A program made the translations under genes and the position numbers. A stretch of 64,000 nucleotides of DNA, from positions 2,852,001-2,916,000 of the forward strand of contig NZ_CP025198.1 in the NCBI RefSeq assembly GCF_003325455.1, written 5' to 3'. The notes beneath the pieces were generated by a model. The model was not told the DNA's origin. It saw nothing but the letters and a program-made list of their open reading frames with translations, and made no database searches. This DNA is from Acidipropionibacterium virtanenii. GTDB lineage: Bacteria; Actinomycetota; Actinomycetes; Propionibacteriales; Propionibacteriaceae. Shown here piece by piece: positions 43,090 to 50,933 of this stretch. Numbering within the stretch: position 1 is the stretch's first letter; every line of letters starts with the position of its first letter.

Positions 43090-44109
43090 ATGGCTCCGAT
43101 CGGATGGGGCATCGCGGGAACCGGGCGGATCGCCCGGACCGTCCTGCCCGACTTCATCCATGTACCCGACGCGCATGTGGCGGCGGTGGCTTCGCGCACC
43201 CGGGAGCACGCGGAGTCGTTCGCCGACCTGGCATTCTCGACCCTGCCCGATCATCCTCGGCCGAGGGCCTACGCCTCCTACGCGGAGATGCTCGAGGACC
43301 CCGACGTCGACGTCGTCTACGTCGCCACCCCGCACCCCCAGCACAAGCCGATCGCGCTGGCGGCCCTCGCGGCCGGCAAGGCGATTCTGGTGGAGAAGTC
43401 CTTCGCCGCCACCCATGCCGGTGCCAGTGAGATCGTCGAGGCCGCCCGGGCCAAGGGGCTGTTCGCGATGGAGGGGATCTGGAGCCGCTTCCTGCCGGTG
43501 ATCCGGGAGATGGATCTGGCGGTGGCGGCCGGCGAGATCGGCGAGGTGACGTCGGTCCAGGGGGATCTCTTCGCGCTGCGGGATTTCGACCCCGAGGACC
43601 GTCTCTTCAACCCCGAGCTCGGCGGCGGCGCCACCCTGGATCTGGGCGTCTACGCCATCAACTTCGCGGTCGGCCGGCTCGGCAGCCCTACCAGGGTGAC
43701 GGCGGCGGGAAGCCTCTTCCCCAACGGCGTCGACGCCGACGTGGCGATGCTGCTGGAGCACCGCGGGGAGCGCACCGCCACCCTGGCCGTCTCGCTGCGG
43801 GCCGACGGGCCGGGGCGAATGGCCATCCACGGCACCCACGGATGGATCGAGGTGGAGCCGCGATTCCACCACCCCAGCCGCATCGTGGTGCACCGCCGCG
43901 GCGTCATCCCGCAGGTCCACGAGGCCCCGCAGTCGGGCCGCGGCTACTCCCATGAACTCATCGAGGTGGGCCAGTGCCTGCGCGACGGCCGCACCGAGAG
44001 CACCATCATGCCGCTGGACGACACCCTGGAGGTGTCGCGGGTGATGCAGTCCGTACTTGAACAGGTGGGGGTCACCCACCATGACGACGAGGAACTTCCC
44101 CATGGTTGA
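43090..44109 (+). CDS. Gfo/Idh/MocA-family oxidoreductase
   Basis: A 339-residue NAD(P)-dependent sugar or cyclitol dehydrogenase. The Rossmann motif is GIAGTGRIARTVLPDF at the N-terminus. The conserved EKP is EKS here (LVEKSFAATHAGA), and MEGIWSRFLPVIREMDLAV and LGGGATLDLGVYAINFAV belong to the substrate domain. These residues resemble the trans-1,2-dihydrobenzenediol dehydrogenase-like branch. The substrate is unknown. TAGAGT (43078-43083) six bases before the ATG suggests a leaderless mRNA. The next gene overlaps its end by eight bases. Confidence 0.9.
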   Translation: MAPIGWGIAGTGRIARTVLPDFIHVPDAHVAAVASRTREHAESFADLAFSTLPDHPRPRAYASYAEMLEDPDVDVVYVATPHPQHKPIALAALAAGKAILVEKSFAATHAGASEIVEAARAKGLFAMEGIWSRFLPVIREMDLAVAAGEIGEVTSVQGDLFALRDFDPEDRLFNPELGGGATLDLGVYAINFAVGRLGSPTRVTAAGSLFPNGVDADVAMLLEHRGERTATLAVSLRADGPGRMAIHGTHGWIEVEPRFHHPSRIVVHRRGVIPQVHEAPQSGRGYSHELIEVGQCLRDGRTESTIMPLDDTLEVSRVMQSVLEQVGVTHHDDEELPHG

Positions 44110-44419
44110 TCTCCACCACGATCTGAGGGTCCGGTGGGATCGCTCGGCCACGGCCGTCAACGGCGACCGGACCGGCGAATTCGTTCTCACGGTGGCCGAG
44201 TCCGAGGCCGCCGGCATCGCCCTGGAACAGGTCGAGCCAGGGGTCGTGAAGCTGCCGGCCGCCTATGTGCACCCCCGATTCGGATCGGGAATGCGCTCGG
44301 TGCTGCTCAAGGCCACCCTGGACCTGCTGCGCGACGACGGCTACCAGGTGATCCCGGTATCGCCCTATGTGACGTCCTGGATCCAGGACCATCCCGGCTA
44401 CGCCGACCTGGTGAAGTAG
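44102..44419 (+). CDS. YjdJ-type GNAT acetyltransferase-like protein
   Basis: A 105-residue minimal GNAT fold (COG2388 type). Typical strands are RTGEFVLTVAE, GVVKLPAAYVHPRFGSGMRSVLLKATLDLLRDDG, and VIPVSPYVTSWIQDHPGYADLVK; the family ending (P-Y-V-x-x-W-I-x-x-H-P-x-Y) is kept. The acetyl-CoA loop of the family is here G-S-G-M. The biological substrate is unknown. It starts eight bases before the stop of the oxidoreductase gene, so translation is coupled. Confidence 0.85.
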   Translation: MVDLHHDLRVRWDRSATAVNGDRTGEFVLTVAESEAAGIALEQVEPGVVKLPAAYVHPRFGSGMRSVLLKATLDLLRDDGYQVIPVSPYVTSWIQDHPGYADLVK

Positions 44420-44451
44420 GGCTTCGCGAAGTAGGGATAGGGATACATCTG

Positions 44452-44505
44452 CTCCCAACATGCCGTTGCGGCGCCCGTCCGGGCTGCCCGACGGCGTGTT
44501 GGGAG
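44452..44505. repeat. 54-bp inverted-repeat element, copy A
   Basis: The arms CTCCCAACATGCCGT and ACGGCGTGTTGGGAG pair with one mismatch. Copies B (46299-46352) and C (50052-50105) have the same length and arms. Copies A and B are also followed by the same AGATTCCTCGC, so they form direct repeats around the 44.5-46.3 kb islet. Confidence 0.88.
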
Positions 44506-44716
44506 TAGATTCCTCGCGCTCGAGCCTCACTCGGTGATCCTCGCACGGAGATGATGACGTCTACGCACCAAGGGTATCGAGTTCGTCCAGATGCTCTGTC
44601 TCTAGCACCTCATTCAGCATGGCAACAGTCCTGGTGTCCCGTGCGACGAAGCACGCTGGCTCAGAAAGCCCGTAAGTTACTTTCCATCCTGGCAAGCCAG
44701 TGCTAGGCTCCCCTGC

Positions 44717-45193
44717 ATGGACATACAAGAACAAGAGCCAAGCCCTGCCGAGGCCACCCAACACCTGACCAATCTCGTATCCGATCGCAGGAAGTTCGCA
44801 GACGATGTCAGCACACCGTGGCCCATACGATGTTCAGTCGCGCTTGTGATGGCTTTCTGGGTCGCGGAGTCCGCTCTTAACAAGATGCATGGCTACGACT
44901 CGATGACTGAGACCATTTGTTCTGCACTTCTCCCGCTCGCGCTTCTCTCAGTGCTCGTTTATCTAGTTGACGATCGCATAGGTATTCGTGCGAGGCGACT
45001 TGGCGCTATCGGAACAACGGCAGTCGTTATCTACGGAGCCGCTTTTGGTTGGATTCTCACGTTGGCCATGGAAGCCGCGAGCCACGAGAAAACATGGACT
45101 ATTCTATGGCTGTGCATCGCGACTCTAGTAGTGACAATCGGCATGTTTATCGCCGTCGAGTACGCTATAGCACGGAAGATCAAACATGGATGA
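44717..45193 (+). CDS. Unrecognised four-helix membrane protein
   Basis: A 158-residue protein with a hydrophilic N-terminus (about 35 residues) and four hydrophobic segments (about 38-55, 66-84, 96-115, 127-150), ending IARKIKHG. I do not recognise a family. It overlaps the following winged-helix regulator by eight bases, and such membrane protein/HTH_34 pairs are common in Actinobacteria. Base composition is lower in GC than the neighbours (32 of 60 in 44881-44940), a sign of transfer. TAGGCT (44704-44709) seven bases before the ATG supports the start. Confidence 0.75.
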   Translation: MDIQEQEPSPAEATQHLTNLVSDRRKFADDVSTPWPIRCSVALVMAFWVAESALNKMHGYDSMTETICSALLPLALLSVLVYLVDDRIGIRARRLGAIGTTAVVIYGAAFGWILTLAMEAASHEKTWTILWLCIATLVVTIGMFIAVEYAIARKIKHG

Positions 45194-45491
45194 TGCGGAC
45201 ATCAATCCAATCATCCATCAGCTGATGAACTTTCGAGTCTGCGGGCTTCTGAGACGGGTAGATCAGGCGCAGTTCAGTGCCCTTAGGGATACACTGCAAG
45301 TGTCAGACGCGACACTTTCGAAACACATCAAGTCGCTCATTAGAGTTGGCTATGTATCCGCCTCAAAGGTCGCCAACAAAGAACGCGCCGACAGCCGCAG
45401 GATCATGTGGCTGACGCTGACCCCGGCGGGTCGCAAAGCCTTCGATTCACATATCAGGGCCCTCCGACAGATTGCCGACCAATGGTCATAG
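45186..45491 (+). CDS. Winged-helix (HTH_34/MarR-like) regulator
   Basis: A 101-residue DNA-binding protein. The recognition region is FSALRDTLQVSDATLSKHIKSLIRVGYVSASKV, and the wing and end (SRRIMWLTLTPAGRKAFDSHIRAL) match the PF13601-type winged helix. It lacks any ligand domain. The gene starts inside the end of the membrane protein gene, so the two are coupled; it probably represses the pair. Its codon use is less GC-rich than that of the flanking chromosome, like its partner. Confidence 0.85.
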   Translation: MDDADINPIIHQLMNFRVCGLLRRVDQAQFSALRDTLQVSDATLSKHIKSLIRVGYVSASKVANKERADSRRIMWLTLTPAGRKAFDSHIRALRQIADQWS

Positions 45492-45554
45492 GAACCGCAG
45501 CGTCAGCCACATGGGCTTAGAGTCGTCCGCCTCGTGAGCGTCAGACGCCAAGCC

Positions 45555-46061
45555 TCATGATCCGACAGCTTCACATTTATACGAGTTTCCACTCCCCGAA
45601 TTTCTTGCAGCGATCCTCAACTGCTGATTATTGGGGCAGACCCCCACATCATTGATCGCTTTCGCGGCCACTCCACCGACGAGCGTTCCGATCGCAGCAC
45701 CGCCAGCGCCACCGATTCTTGCACCAATGTAGGACCCGGCCGCGGACGCAGTCAGCGGCCCCATGTTATGGAGCGCAACCTGCTCGGCATGAGTCAGGAC
45801 AACCCAGCCACACCCTGAGCTCATCCCTCCATCGATGAGCACGTGCGCATTCCCCGACTCGGCTGCCATGAAATCACAACCACTCGCAGCAGCGGCGGCG
45901 CCATCGGGTGCTGATCCGGTATCTGGTGTGACTTGGACGTGACTTGCGGCTGGCCTAGGAGCGGCGACCGCTGGAGTTGCCACGAGCGCTCCACCCTCGA
46001 TAATCGAAGCGACCGCAATCGCACACGCCCTGATCCTCAAACGCTTCTTTCCGTACATCAT
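45555..46061 (-). CDS. Secreted glycine-zipper protein, bacteriocin-like
   Basis: A 168-residue exported protein I do not recognise. The signal peptide (residues 1-34) ends at VAA. A Cys-containing middle (SGCDFMAAESGNAH, GGMSSGCGWVVLTHAEQVAL) is followed by a glycine-zipper helix (GSYIGARIGGAGGAAIGTLVGGVAAKAI) and a C-terminal CPNNQQLRIAARNSGSG...KCEAVGS. Four cysteines could form two disulfides. Small-xxx-small helices of this kind occur in class II bacteriocins and pore formers, but also in envelope proteins. ATG 46061 is chosen because AGGAGG is then seven bases upstream; ATG 46067 abuts it. No immunity or export gene is obvious. Confidence 0.6.
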   Translation of the reverse strand: MMYGKKRLRIRACAIAVASIIEGGALVATPAVAAPRPAASHVQVTPDTGSAPDGAAAAASGCDFMAAESGNAHVLIDGGMSSGCGWVVLTHAEQVALHNMGPLTASAAGSYIGARIGGAGGAAIGTLVGGVAAKAINDVGVCPNNQQLRIAARNSGSGNSYKCEAVGS

Positions 46062-46298
46062 TGTCATCCCTCCTATTCAGAGGACTCGGATCGGACCTCT
46101 TGTCCCCGGAGGTTACCTATTCCCCCCCCTGATCTCGTCAAGCGGATTCGGCAAGATCTGGCCGATTGGCCATAGTCACGGGGGCAAGACCCAACTTTTG
46201 GTCAGCCCTCATATCCAGCCCATCTGGTCACCAAGCCACTATTGCCACTCACGCCCTACACCCGGCCACGTCATTCCCGGGGAGATGAGAAGCAGACA

Positions 46299-46352
46299 CT
46301 CCCAACACGCCGTCGTGGCTCCCGTGGGGGCTGCCCGACGGCGTGTTGGGAG
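46299..46352. repeat. 54-bp inverted-repeat element, copy B
   Basis: The arms CTCCCAACACGCCGTC and GACGGCGTGTTGGGAG are exact complements. It lies 12 bases beyond the ileS stop and probably acts as its terminator. See copies A and C. Confidence 0.9.
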
Positions 46353-46364
46353 CAGATTCCTCGC

Positions 46365-49300
46365 TCAGGCCTTGACGACGCTGATCGACAGGCCCAGATC
46401 GGGCTCGGCGGCCCAGCCGTCGTCGGGGGTCCCCTCCCCCATCGAGGTGGCCAGCACCTCCTCGGCGATCTCGCCAGCGTGGTCGCGGATCGCCCCGGCC
46501 AGGTCGCCGGTAGCATGCCAGGTCAGCGAGATCCGGTCGGAGACCTCCAGACCGACGTGCTTGCGGGTGTCCTGGATGAACCGCACCGCCTCACGTGCCA
46601 GCCCCGCCCTGGCCAGCTCGGGGGTGATCTCCAGATCCAGGGCCACGGTCTCGCCCTGCTCGTTGACCACGCTCCAGCCCTCCCGGGGCCTCTCGGAGAT
46701 GATGACGTCGGCGGCGCCGATGGTGGCCTTCCCACCCTCGGCCTCGGGCACCTCGAGAGTCACCTCGTGGCCCGCGGCCAGTTCGGCGGCCAGCATGGAG
46801 GCATCACAGGCCGCCACCGCAGCAGCCACCTTCGGGGTCGCCTTGCCGAACCGCTTGCCCAGGGAACGGAAGTTGCCCTTGGCGGAGTGGTCGACGAGGT
46901 CGCCGGAGGAGCCGAAGGCCTCAAGTGCGCCGATGTTGAGCTCGGCGCGGATCTCGGCCTGCAGCGGCTCGTCCAGCTTGGCCAGAGCCGAACCGGCGAT
47001 GAGGGCCCGGCTCAGTGGCTGGCGCACCTTCATCTTCGCCTCGGCGCGGGCCCCGCGTCCCAGCTCGACGACGCGGCGGGCCAGATCCATCGCGTGGTCC
47101 AGATCCTCGTCGATGACCGACTCGTCGGCCACCGGCCAGGCCGCCAGGTGCACCGACTCGGGGGCCTTGGGATCGGTGGGGACGAAGAGGTCCTGCCAGA
47201 CCCGCTCGGTGATGAACGGGACCATCGGAGCCATCAGCCGGGTGAGCACGTTCAGCGTCTCGTGGAGGGTCCACAGGGCGCTGGGATCCCCGTCCCAGAA
47301 GCGGCGGCGGGACCGGCGGACGTACCAGTTCGACAGCTCGTCGATGAACTCCTGGATCAGAGCCCCGGCGCGCTGGGTGTTGAAATCGCTGAGGGAGGCG
47401 GTGACGTCGCGGACCAGCACATTCGTCGCCGACGTCAGCCACCGATCCAGCACGTGTCGCTGTGCCACAGGGGGCGCAGCGGTGGCCACCGCAGCGATAT
47501 CCGGACCCCCACCGACCTGTTCGCCGAGGGGGCTCGGGGGGGTCGTCCCCCCCGCTTGGCACGGAACCCACCGGTTCGCATTCGCGTACAGGGCGTGGAA
47601 GGAGACGGTGTTCCAGTAGGTCAGCAGCACCTTGCGGACCGTCTCCTGGATGGTGTCGTCACCCACCCGCCGGGCGCTCCACGGGGAGCCGTCGGCGGCC
47701 ATGAACCAGCGCACGGCGTCGGCCCCGTGCTTGTCCATCAGCGGGATGGGCAGCAGGATATTGCCCAGATGCTTGCTCATCTTGCGGCCGTCGGCCGCCA
47801 GGATGTGGCCCAGGCAGAGCACGTTCTTGTAGGACGACTGGTCGAAGACCAGGGTGCCGACCGCCATCAGCGTGTAGAACCAGCCCCGGGTCTGGTCGAT
47901 GGCCTCGCAGATGAAGTCGGCCGGGTAATGGGCCAGGAACTTCTCCTCCGAACCCGGCACGTGCGGGTAGCCCCACTGCGCGAAGGGCATCGAACCTGAG
48001 TCCAGCCAGGCGTCGGCCACCTCGGGAACCCGGTGGTAGGTGTGGCCGTTCCTCTCGAAGGTGATCTCGTCGATGAAGGGCCGGTGCGGATCCAGATCCG
48101 AGAGATCCCGGCCGACGTACCCCGACAGCTCCGCGAGCGAGCCGACGCAGATGACGTCGTCGCGGTCGTCGTCATTGCGCCACAGCGGCAGCGGCGTCCC
48201 CCAGTAGCGGGTGCGCGAGACCGCCCAGTCGATGTTGTTCTCCAGCCAGTCGCCGTAGCGGCCGTGCTTGATGGTCTCCGGGTACCAGGTGGTGGCCTCG
48301 TTCTGGGCCAGCAGCTGCTCCTTGATCTGCGTGGTGCGGATGTACCAGGAGGGCTGGGCGTAGTAGATGAGCGGAGTGTCGCAGCGCCAGCAGTGCGGGT
48401 AGGAGTGCCAGTGCATCTCCAGGCGCCACAGGATGCCGCGCTTCTCGAGGTCCTCGCAGAGCGCCTTGTCGGCGGTCTTGAAGAAGACCCCGCCGACGAT
48501 CGGCAGGTCGGCCTCGAAGGTGCCGTCGGGGCGCACCGGGTTCACCAGCGGCAGCCCGTAGGCGCGGCAGGTGGCGAAGTCGTCGGCGCCGAAGGCAGGA
48601 GCCTGATGCACCAGGCCGGTGCCGTCCTCGACGGTGACGTAATCGGCCAGGATGACGAAGTTCGCGTCGGCGGGGGTTTCGCGTCCGTCGAGTGTGCGGT
48701 GCTCGATGGCCGGCCATTTCACCCAGTCGTAGGGGCGCTCATAGGTCCAGAACTCCATCTCGGTGCCCTGGAAGGTCTCCCCGGTGCGCGACCACTCGTC
48801 GCCCAGCACGGCGTCGAAGAGAGGATCGGCGATGACGATATCCTCTCCCGGACCGGCCTCGGCGGTGGTCTCTGAGGCGTCGTCGGTCTGGGGGGCGGGG
48901 TTGCGATGGGCGACGACGTAGGTGACGTCGGGATGGACGGCCACAGCGGTGTTGGAGACCAGGGTCCACGGGGTGGTGGTCCACACCAGCAGCTTCGCCC
49001 GACCGGCCAGCGGACCCGAGGTGATCGGGAACTGCACGTAGATGGAGGGGTCGCGATCGTCCTGGTAGCCCTGGGCCAGCTCGTGATCGGACAGGGTGGT
49101 GCCGCAGCGCGGGCAGTACGGGGCGACGCGGTAGTCCTCGCCGAGCAGGCCCTTGTCGAAGACCTGCTTGAGGCCCCACCACACCGATTCGACGTACTGG
49201 GGGTGCATCGTCCAGTAGGCCTCGTCCATGTTCACCCAGTAGCCCATCCGCTCGGTGAGCTCGGCGAAGGCGTCGACGTGGCGGGTCACCGACTCGCGGC

Positions 49301-49709
49301 ACCTGGCGTTGAAGGGTTCGACGCCGTACTTCTCGATGTCCGGCTTGCCGGAGAACCCGAGCTCCCGCTCGACGGCGAGCTCGACGGGCAGGCCGTGGCA
49401 GTCCCAGCCGGCCTTGCGGTCCACCCGATAGCCCTGCATGGACTTGAAACGGGGGAAGACGTCCTTGAACACCCGCGCCTCGATGTGGTGGGTGCCGGGC
49501 TGGCCGTTGGCGGTCGGGGGACCCTCGAAGAAGGTCCACGGCTCGCCGTCGGAGGTCTGCTCCAGGGACTTCTCGAAGGTGCGGTTCTGGTGCCACAGGT
49601 CGATGATCTCGTGCTCCATCGCCGGCAGATCGATCTGCGGCGGGACGGCATGGTAGGTCCCCGGATGATCAGTGTCGGGGTTCTGCTGTGCGCTGGTGGC
49701 GTCGCTCAT
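46365..49709 (-). CDS. ileS: Isoleucyl-tRNA synthetase, actinobacterial/eukaryote-like type
   Basis: A 1114-residue class I synthetase. The HIGH-equivalent is GTHH at residues 72-75 (ANGQPGTHHIEARVFKD), not the usual HxGH. The editing (CP1) domain contains LLVWTTTPWTLVSNTAVAV, the KMSKS loop is KMSKHLGN, and the C-terminal anticodon region is of the long IleRS2 type. The GxHH variant is reported to make IleRS2 strongly resistant to mupirocin. ATG 49709 begins the conserved part; the frame is open to 49934, but that region is the T-box leader. Expression should rise when tRNA-Ile is uncharged. Confidence 0.95.
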   Translation of the reverse strand: MSDATSAQQNPDTDHPGTYHAVPPQIDLPAMEHEIIDLWHQNRTFEKSLEQTSDGEPWTFFEGPPTANGQPGTHHIEARVFKDVFPRFKSMQGYRVDRKAGWDCHGLPVELAVERELGFSGKPDIEKYGVEPFNARCRESVTRHVDAFAELTERMGYWVNMDEAYWTMHPQYVESVWWGLKQVFDKGLLGEDYRVAPYCPRCGTTLSDHELAQGYQDDRDPSIYVQFPITSGPLAGRAKLLVWTTTPWTLVSNTAVAVHPDVTYVVAHRNPAPQTDDASETTAEAGPGEDIVIADPLFDAVLGDEWSRTGETFQGTEMEFWTYERPYDWVKWPAIEHRTLDGRETPADANFVILADYVTVEDGTGLVHQAPAFGADDFATCRAYGLPLVNPVRPDGTFEADLPIVGGVFFKTADKALCEDLEKRGILWRLEMHWHSYPHCWRCDTPLIYYAQPSWYIRTTQIKEQLLAQNEATTWYPETIKHGRYGDWLENNIDWAVSRTRYWGTPLPLWRNDDDRDDVICVGSLAELSGYVGRDLSDLDPHRPFIDEITFERNGHTYHRVPEVADAWLDSGSMPFAQWGYPHVPGSEEKFLAHYPADFICEAIDQTRGWFYTLMAVGTLVFDQSSYKNVLCLGHILAADGRKMSKHLGNILLPIPLMDKHGADAVRWFMAADGSPWSARRVGDDTIQETVRKVLLTYWNTVSFHALYANANRWVPCQAGGTTPPSPLGEQVGGGPDIAAVATAAPPVAQRHVLDRWLTSATNVLVRDVTASLSDFNTQRAGALIQEFIDELSNWYVRRSRRRFWDGDPSALWTLHETLNVLTRLMAPMVPFITERVWQDLFVPTDPKAPESVHLAAWPVADESVIDEDLDHAMDLARRVVELGRGARAEAKMKVRQPLSRALIAGSALAKLDEPLQAEIRAELNIGALEAFGSSGDLVDHSAKGNFRSLGKRFGKATPKVAAAVAACDASMLAAELAAGHEVTLEVPEAEGGKATIGAADVIISERPREGWSVVNEQGETVALDLEITPELARAGLAREAVRFIQDTRKHVGLEVSDRISLTWHATGDLAGAIRDHAGEIAEEVLATSMGEGTPDDGWAAEPDLGLSISVVKA

Positions 49710-49761
49710 CGCGATGGTCGCGTCCTTCGTCGTCGTGCTCTCGACGAGGGACGAGCCGCCG

Positions 49762-49949
49762 GAACGTCTCCGGGCCACCCGCGGTACCACCCTCATTGCA
49801 TCTGGACGCCCCTGTGACGGGACCCGATGCCGCTTCCTTGACGCCGCTGCCGGTTCTAGTGAGGCCCTGTGCCCATGCGGATTGTTCCCAGGGGCGTGCC
49901 CGTTCTTCCGACGGCTCCGAGGTGATGGCCCCATCTGCGCCGTGCGACG
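49762..49949 (-). promoter_or_regulatory. T-box leader of ileS
   Basis: On the minus strand the T-box core AGGGTGGTACCGCGGGTGG (49794-49776) is unmistakable, 70 bases before the ileS start. Upstream, a short stem (GCCCCTG...CAGGGC) holds ATC in the loop CAATCCGC, a plausible isoleucine specifier. TAGAAT (49961-49956) would start the RNA near 49949. Actinobacterial ileS T-boxes control translation and not termination. Confidence 0.88.
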
Positions 49950-50051
49950 CAGGAGATTCTACGACGTCTTTCAATTGGCGTGTCCTCGTGTCCACCTGCG
50001 CTCCGGCCGCCCGCCGGCGTCAATCAGCCGCACCGGCCCCGGGGGATTCCG

Positions 50052-50105
50052 CTCCCAACACGCCGTCGTGGCGCTCGCCAGGGCTGTGGGACGGCGTGTT
50101 GGGAG
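50052..50105. repeat. 54-bp inverted-repeat element, copy C
   Basis: Same arms as copies A and B. The pairing extends outward (GGGGGATTC left, GAATCCCCC right), giving about 70 bases of inverted repeat. It lies between the ileS leader and the toxin-antitoxin pair. Confidence 0.88.
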
Positions 50106-50163
50106 CAGAATCCCCCAACTGCACCGATCCTCCGACTGGACCGATCGCAGACGCTACGCAAGA

Positions 50164-50177
50164 GCTACATTTGTAGC
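50164..50177. promoter_or_regulatory. Palindrome over the Phd promoter, probable operator
   Basis: GCTACA-TT-TGTAGC abuts the antitoxin ATG and contains TACATT, the likely -10, six bases before the start codon. Phd/YefM antitoxins repress their own promoters by binding such palindromes. Confidence 0.65.
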
Positions 50178-50426
50178 ATGACGACGATCAGTCAACGCGA
50201 ACTGCGCAACGAGAGCGGCCGGGTGCTGCGCGAGGTGGAAAACGGCCAGGAATTCATCATCACCCGCCGAGGCGTGCCCACCGCCAGGATCGCACCGCTG
50301 CGGCAGACCGATGAACCCCTGCCTCACCGCCCGGCGCGGCGTCCCGCGGTGTTCTCCACCGACGAGCTGGTGAGTTCTCCGGTGCCGACCGGGAAGATCC
50401 TCGACGAGCTTCGCGAGGAGCGATGA
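50178..50426 (+). CDS. Phd/YefM-family antitoxin
   Basis: An 82-residue antitoxin. The N-terminal DNA-binding part (ISQRELRNESGRVLREVENGQEFIITRRGVPTARIAPL) is the canonical Phd/YefM fold; the C-terminal half (SSPVPTGKILDELREER) should wrap the toxin. Its stop overlaps the toxin ATG (ATGA). It should repress its own promoter through the palindrome at 50164-50177, more tightly when in complex with the toxin. The mRNA is probably leaderless. Confidence 0.92.
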   Translation: MTTISQRELRNESGRVLREVENGQEFIITRRGVPTARIAPLRQTDEPLPHRPARRPAVFSTDELVSSPVPTGKILDELREER

Positions 50427-50812
50427 GCACCTGGTATCTCGACATCTCGGCGGCCCTCAAACTCGTCGTCGACGAGGCCGAGTCACGGGCGCTCATCGCC
50501 GAAATCGACGCGGACCGTCCCGCACTGGCGTCCTGCACACTCCTGGAGACCGAGATGCGACGAGCGGCCCACCGGATCCCGGCACTCACTCAGCGTCACG
50601 TCACCGAGCTGCTCGACCGGATCGACCTCTACACGCCGTCGGCGGTGGTCTTCGCCCAGGCCGGACTGCTGCCGGGCACTCACCTCAGGTCATTGGACGC
50701 CATCCATCTGGCTGTCGCCATGCAGATCGGCGTGGACAATCTGATCAGCTACGACAGGCGAATGGTCGAGGCCGCCCGGGACGTCGGCCTGGCCGTCTCG
50801 GCCCCCCGATGA
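50423..50812 (+). CDS. VapC-type PIN-domain toxin
   Basis: A 129-residue PIN nuclease. The acidic active-site residues are visible: Asp in YLDISAALKLV near residue 5, Glu in LLETEMRRAA near residue 40, and the Asp pair in SLDAIHLAVAM and LISYDRRMVEAA near residues 93 and 112. VapC toxins cut tRNA or rRNA when freed from their antitoxin. It is translationally coupled to the Phd-type antitoxin. A repeat element follows 34 bases after the stop. Confidence 0.92.
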   Translation: MSTWYLDISAALKLVVDEAESRALIAEIDADRPALASCTLLETEMRRAAHRIPALTQRHVTELLDRIDLYTPSAVVFAQAGLLPGTHLRSLDAIHLAVAMQIGVDNLISYDRRMVEAARDVGLAVSAPR

Positions 50813-50846
50813 GGACGCTTGGCCCCAGTCTCAGGCCCCGGATTCA

Positions 50847-50899
50847 CCGCTCAACGGCCTTTTCCGTCTCCGTGGAGCCGAAAACCCCCGTTGAGCGGG
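50847..50899. repeat. Dispersed inverted-repeat element, copy 2
   Basis: The arms CCGCTCAACGG and CCGTTGAGCGG bracket a partly paired core. It matches the reverse complement of 35706-35765 over most positions, including the outer GGATTC and GGAATT flanks. Confidence 0.82.
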
Positions 50900-50933
50900 A
50901 ATTTCGCGCGCGACCCTCAGGCGCGCACGGCCC

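Noticed and set aside
44452-44505. Insertion-sequence ends
   Set aside because: The element is a short hairpin with no transposase gene between copies, and I see no target-site duplication; it is listed as a repeat instead.
44561-44764. 67-codon minus-strand frame at the start of the islet
   Set aside because: No recognisable family and no ribosome site, and it overlaps the promoter and start of the membrane protein gene. A decayed gene cannot be excluded.
49709-49934. N-terminal extension of IleRS
   Set aside because: The in-frame stretch coincides with the T-box leader and has no protein similarity.
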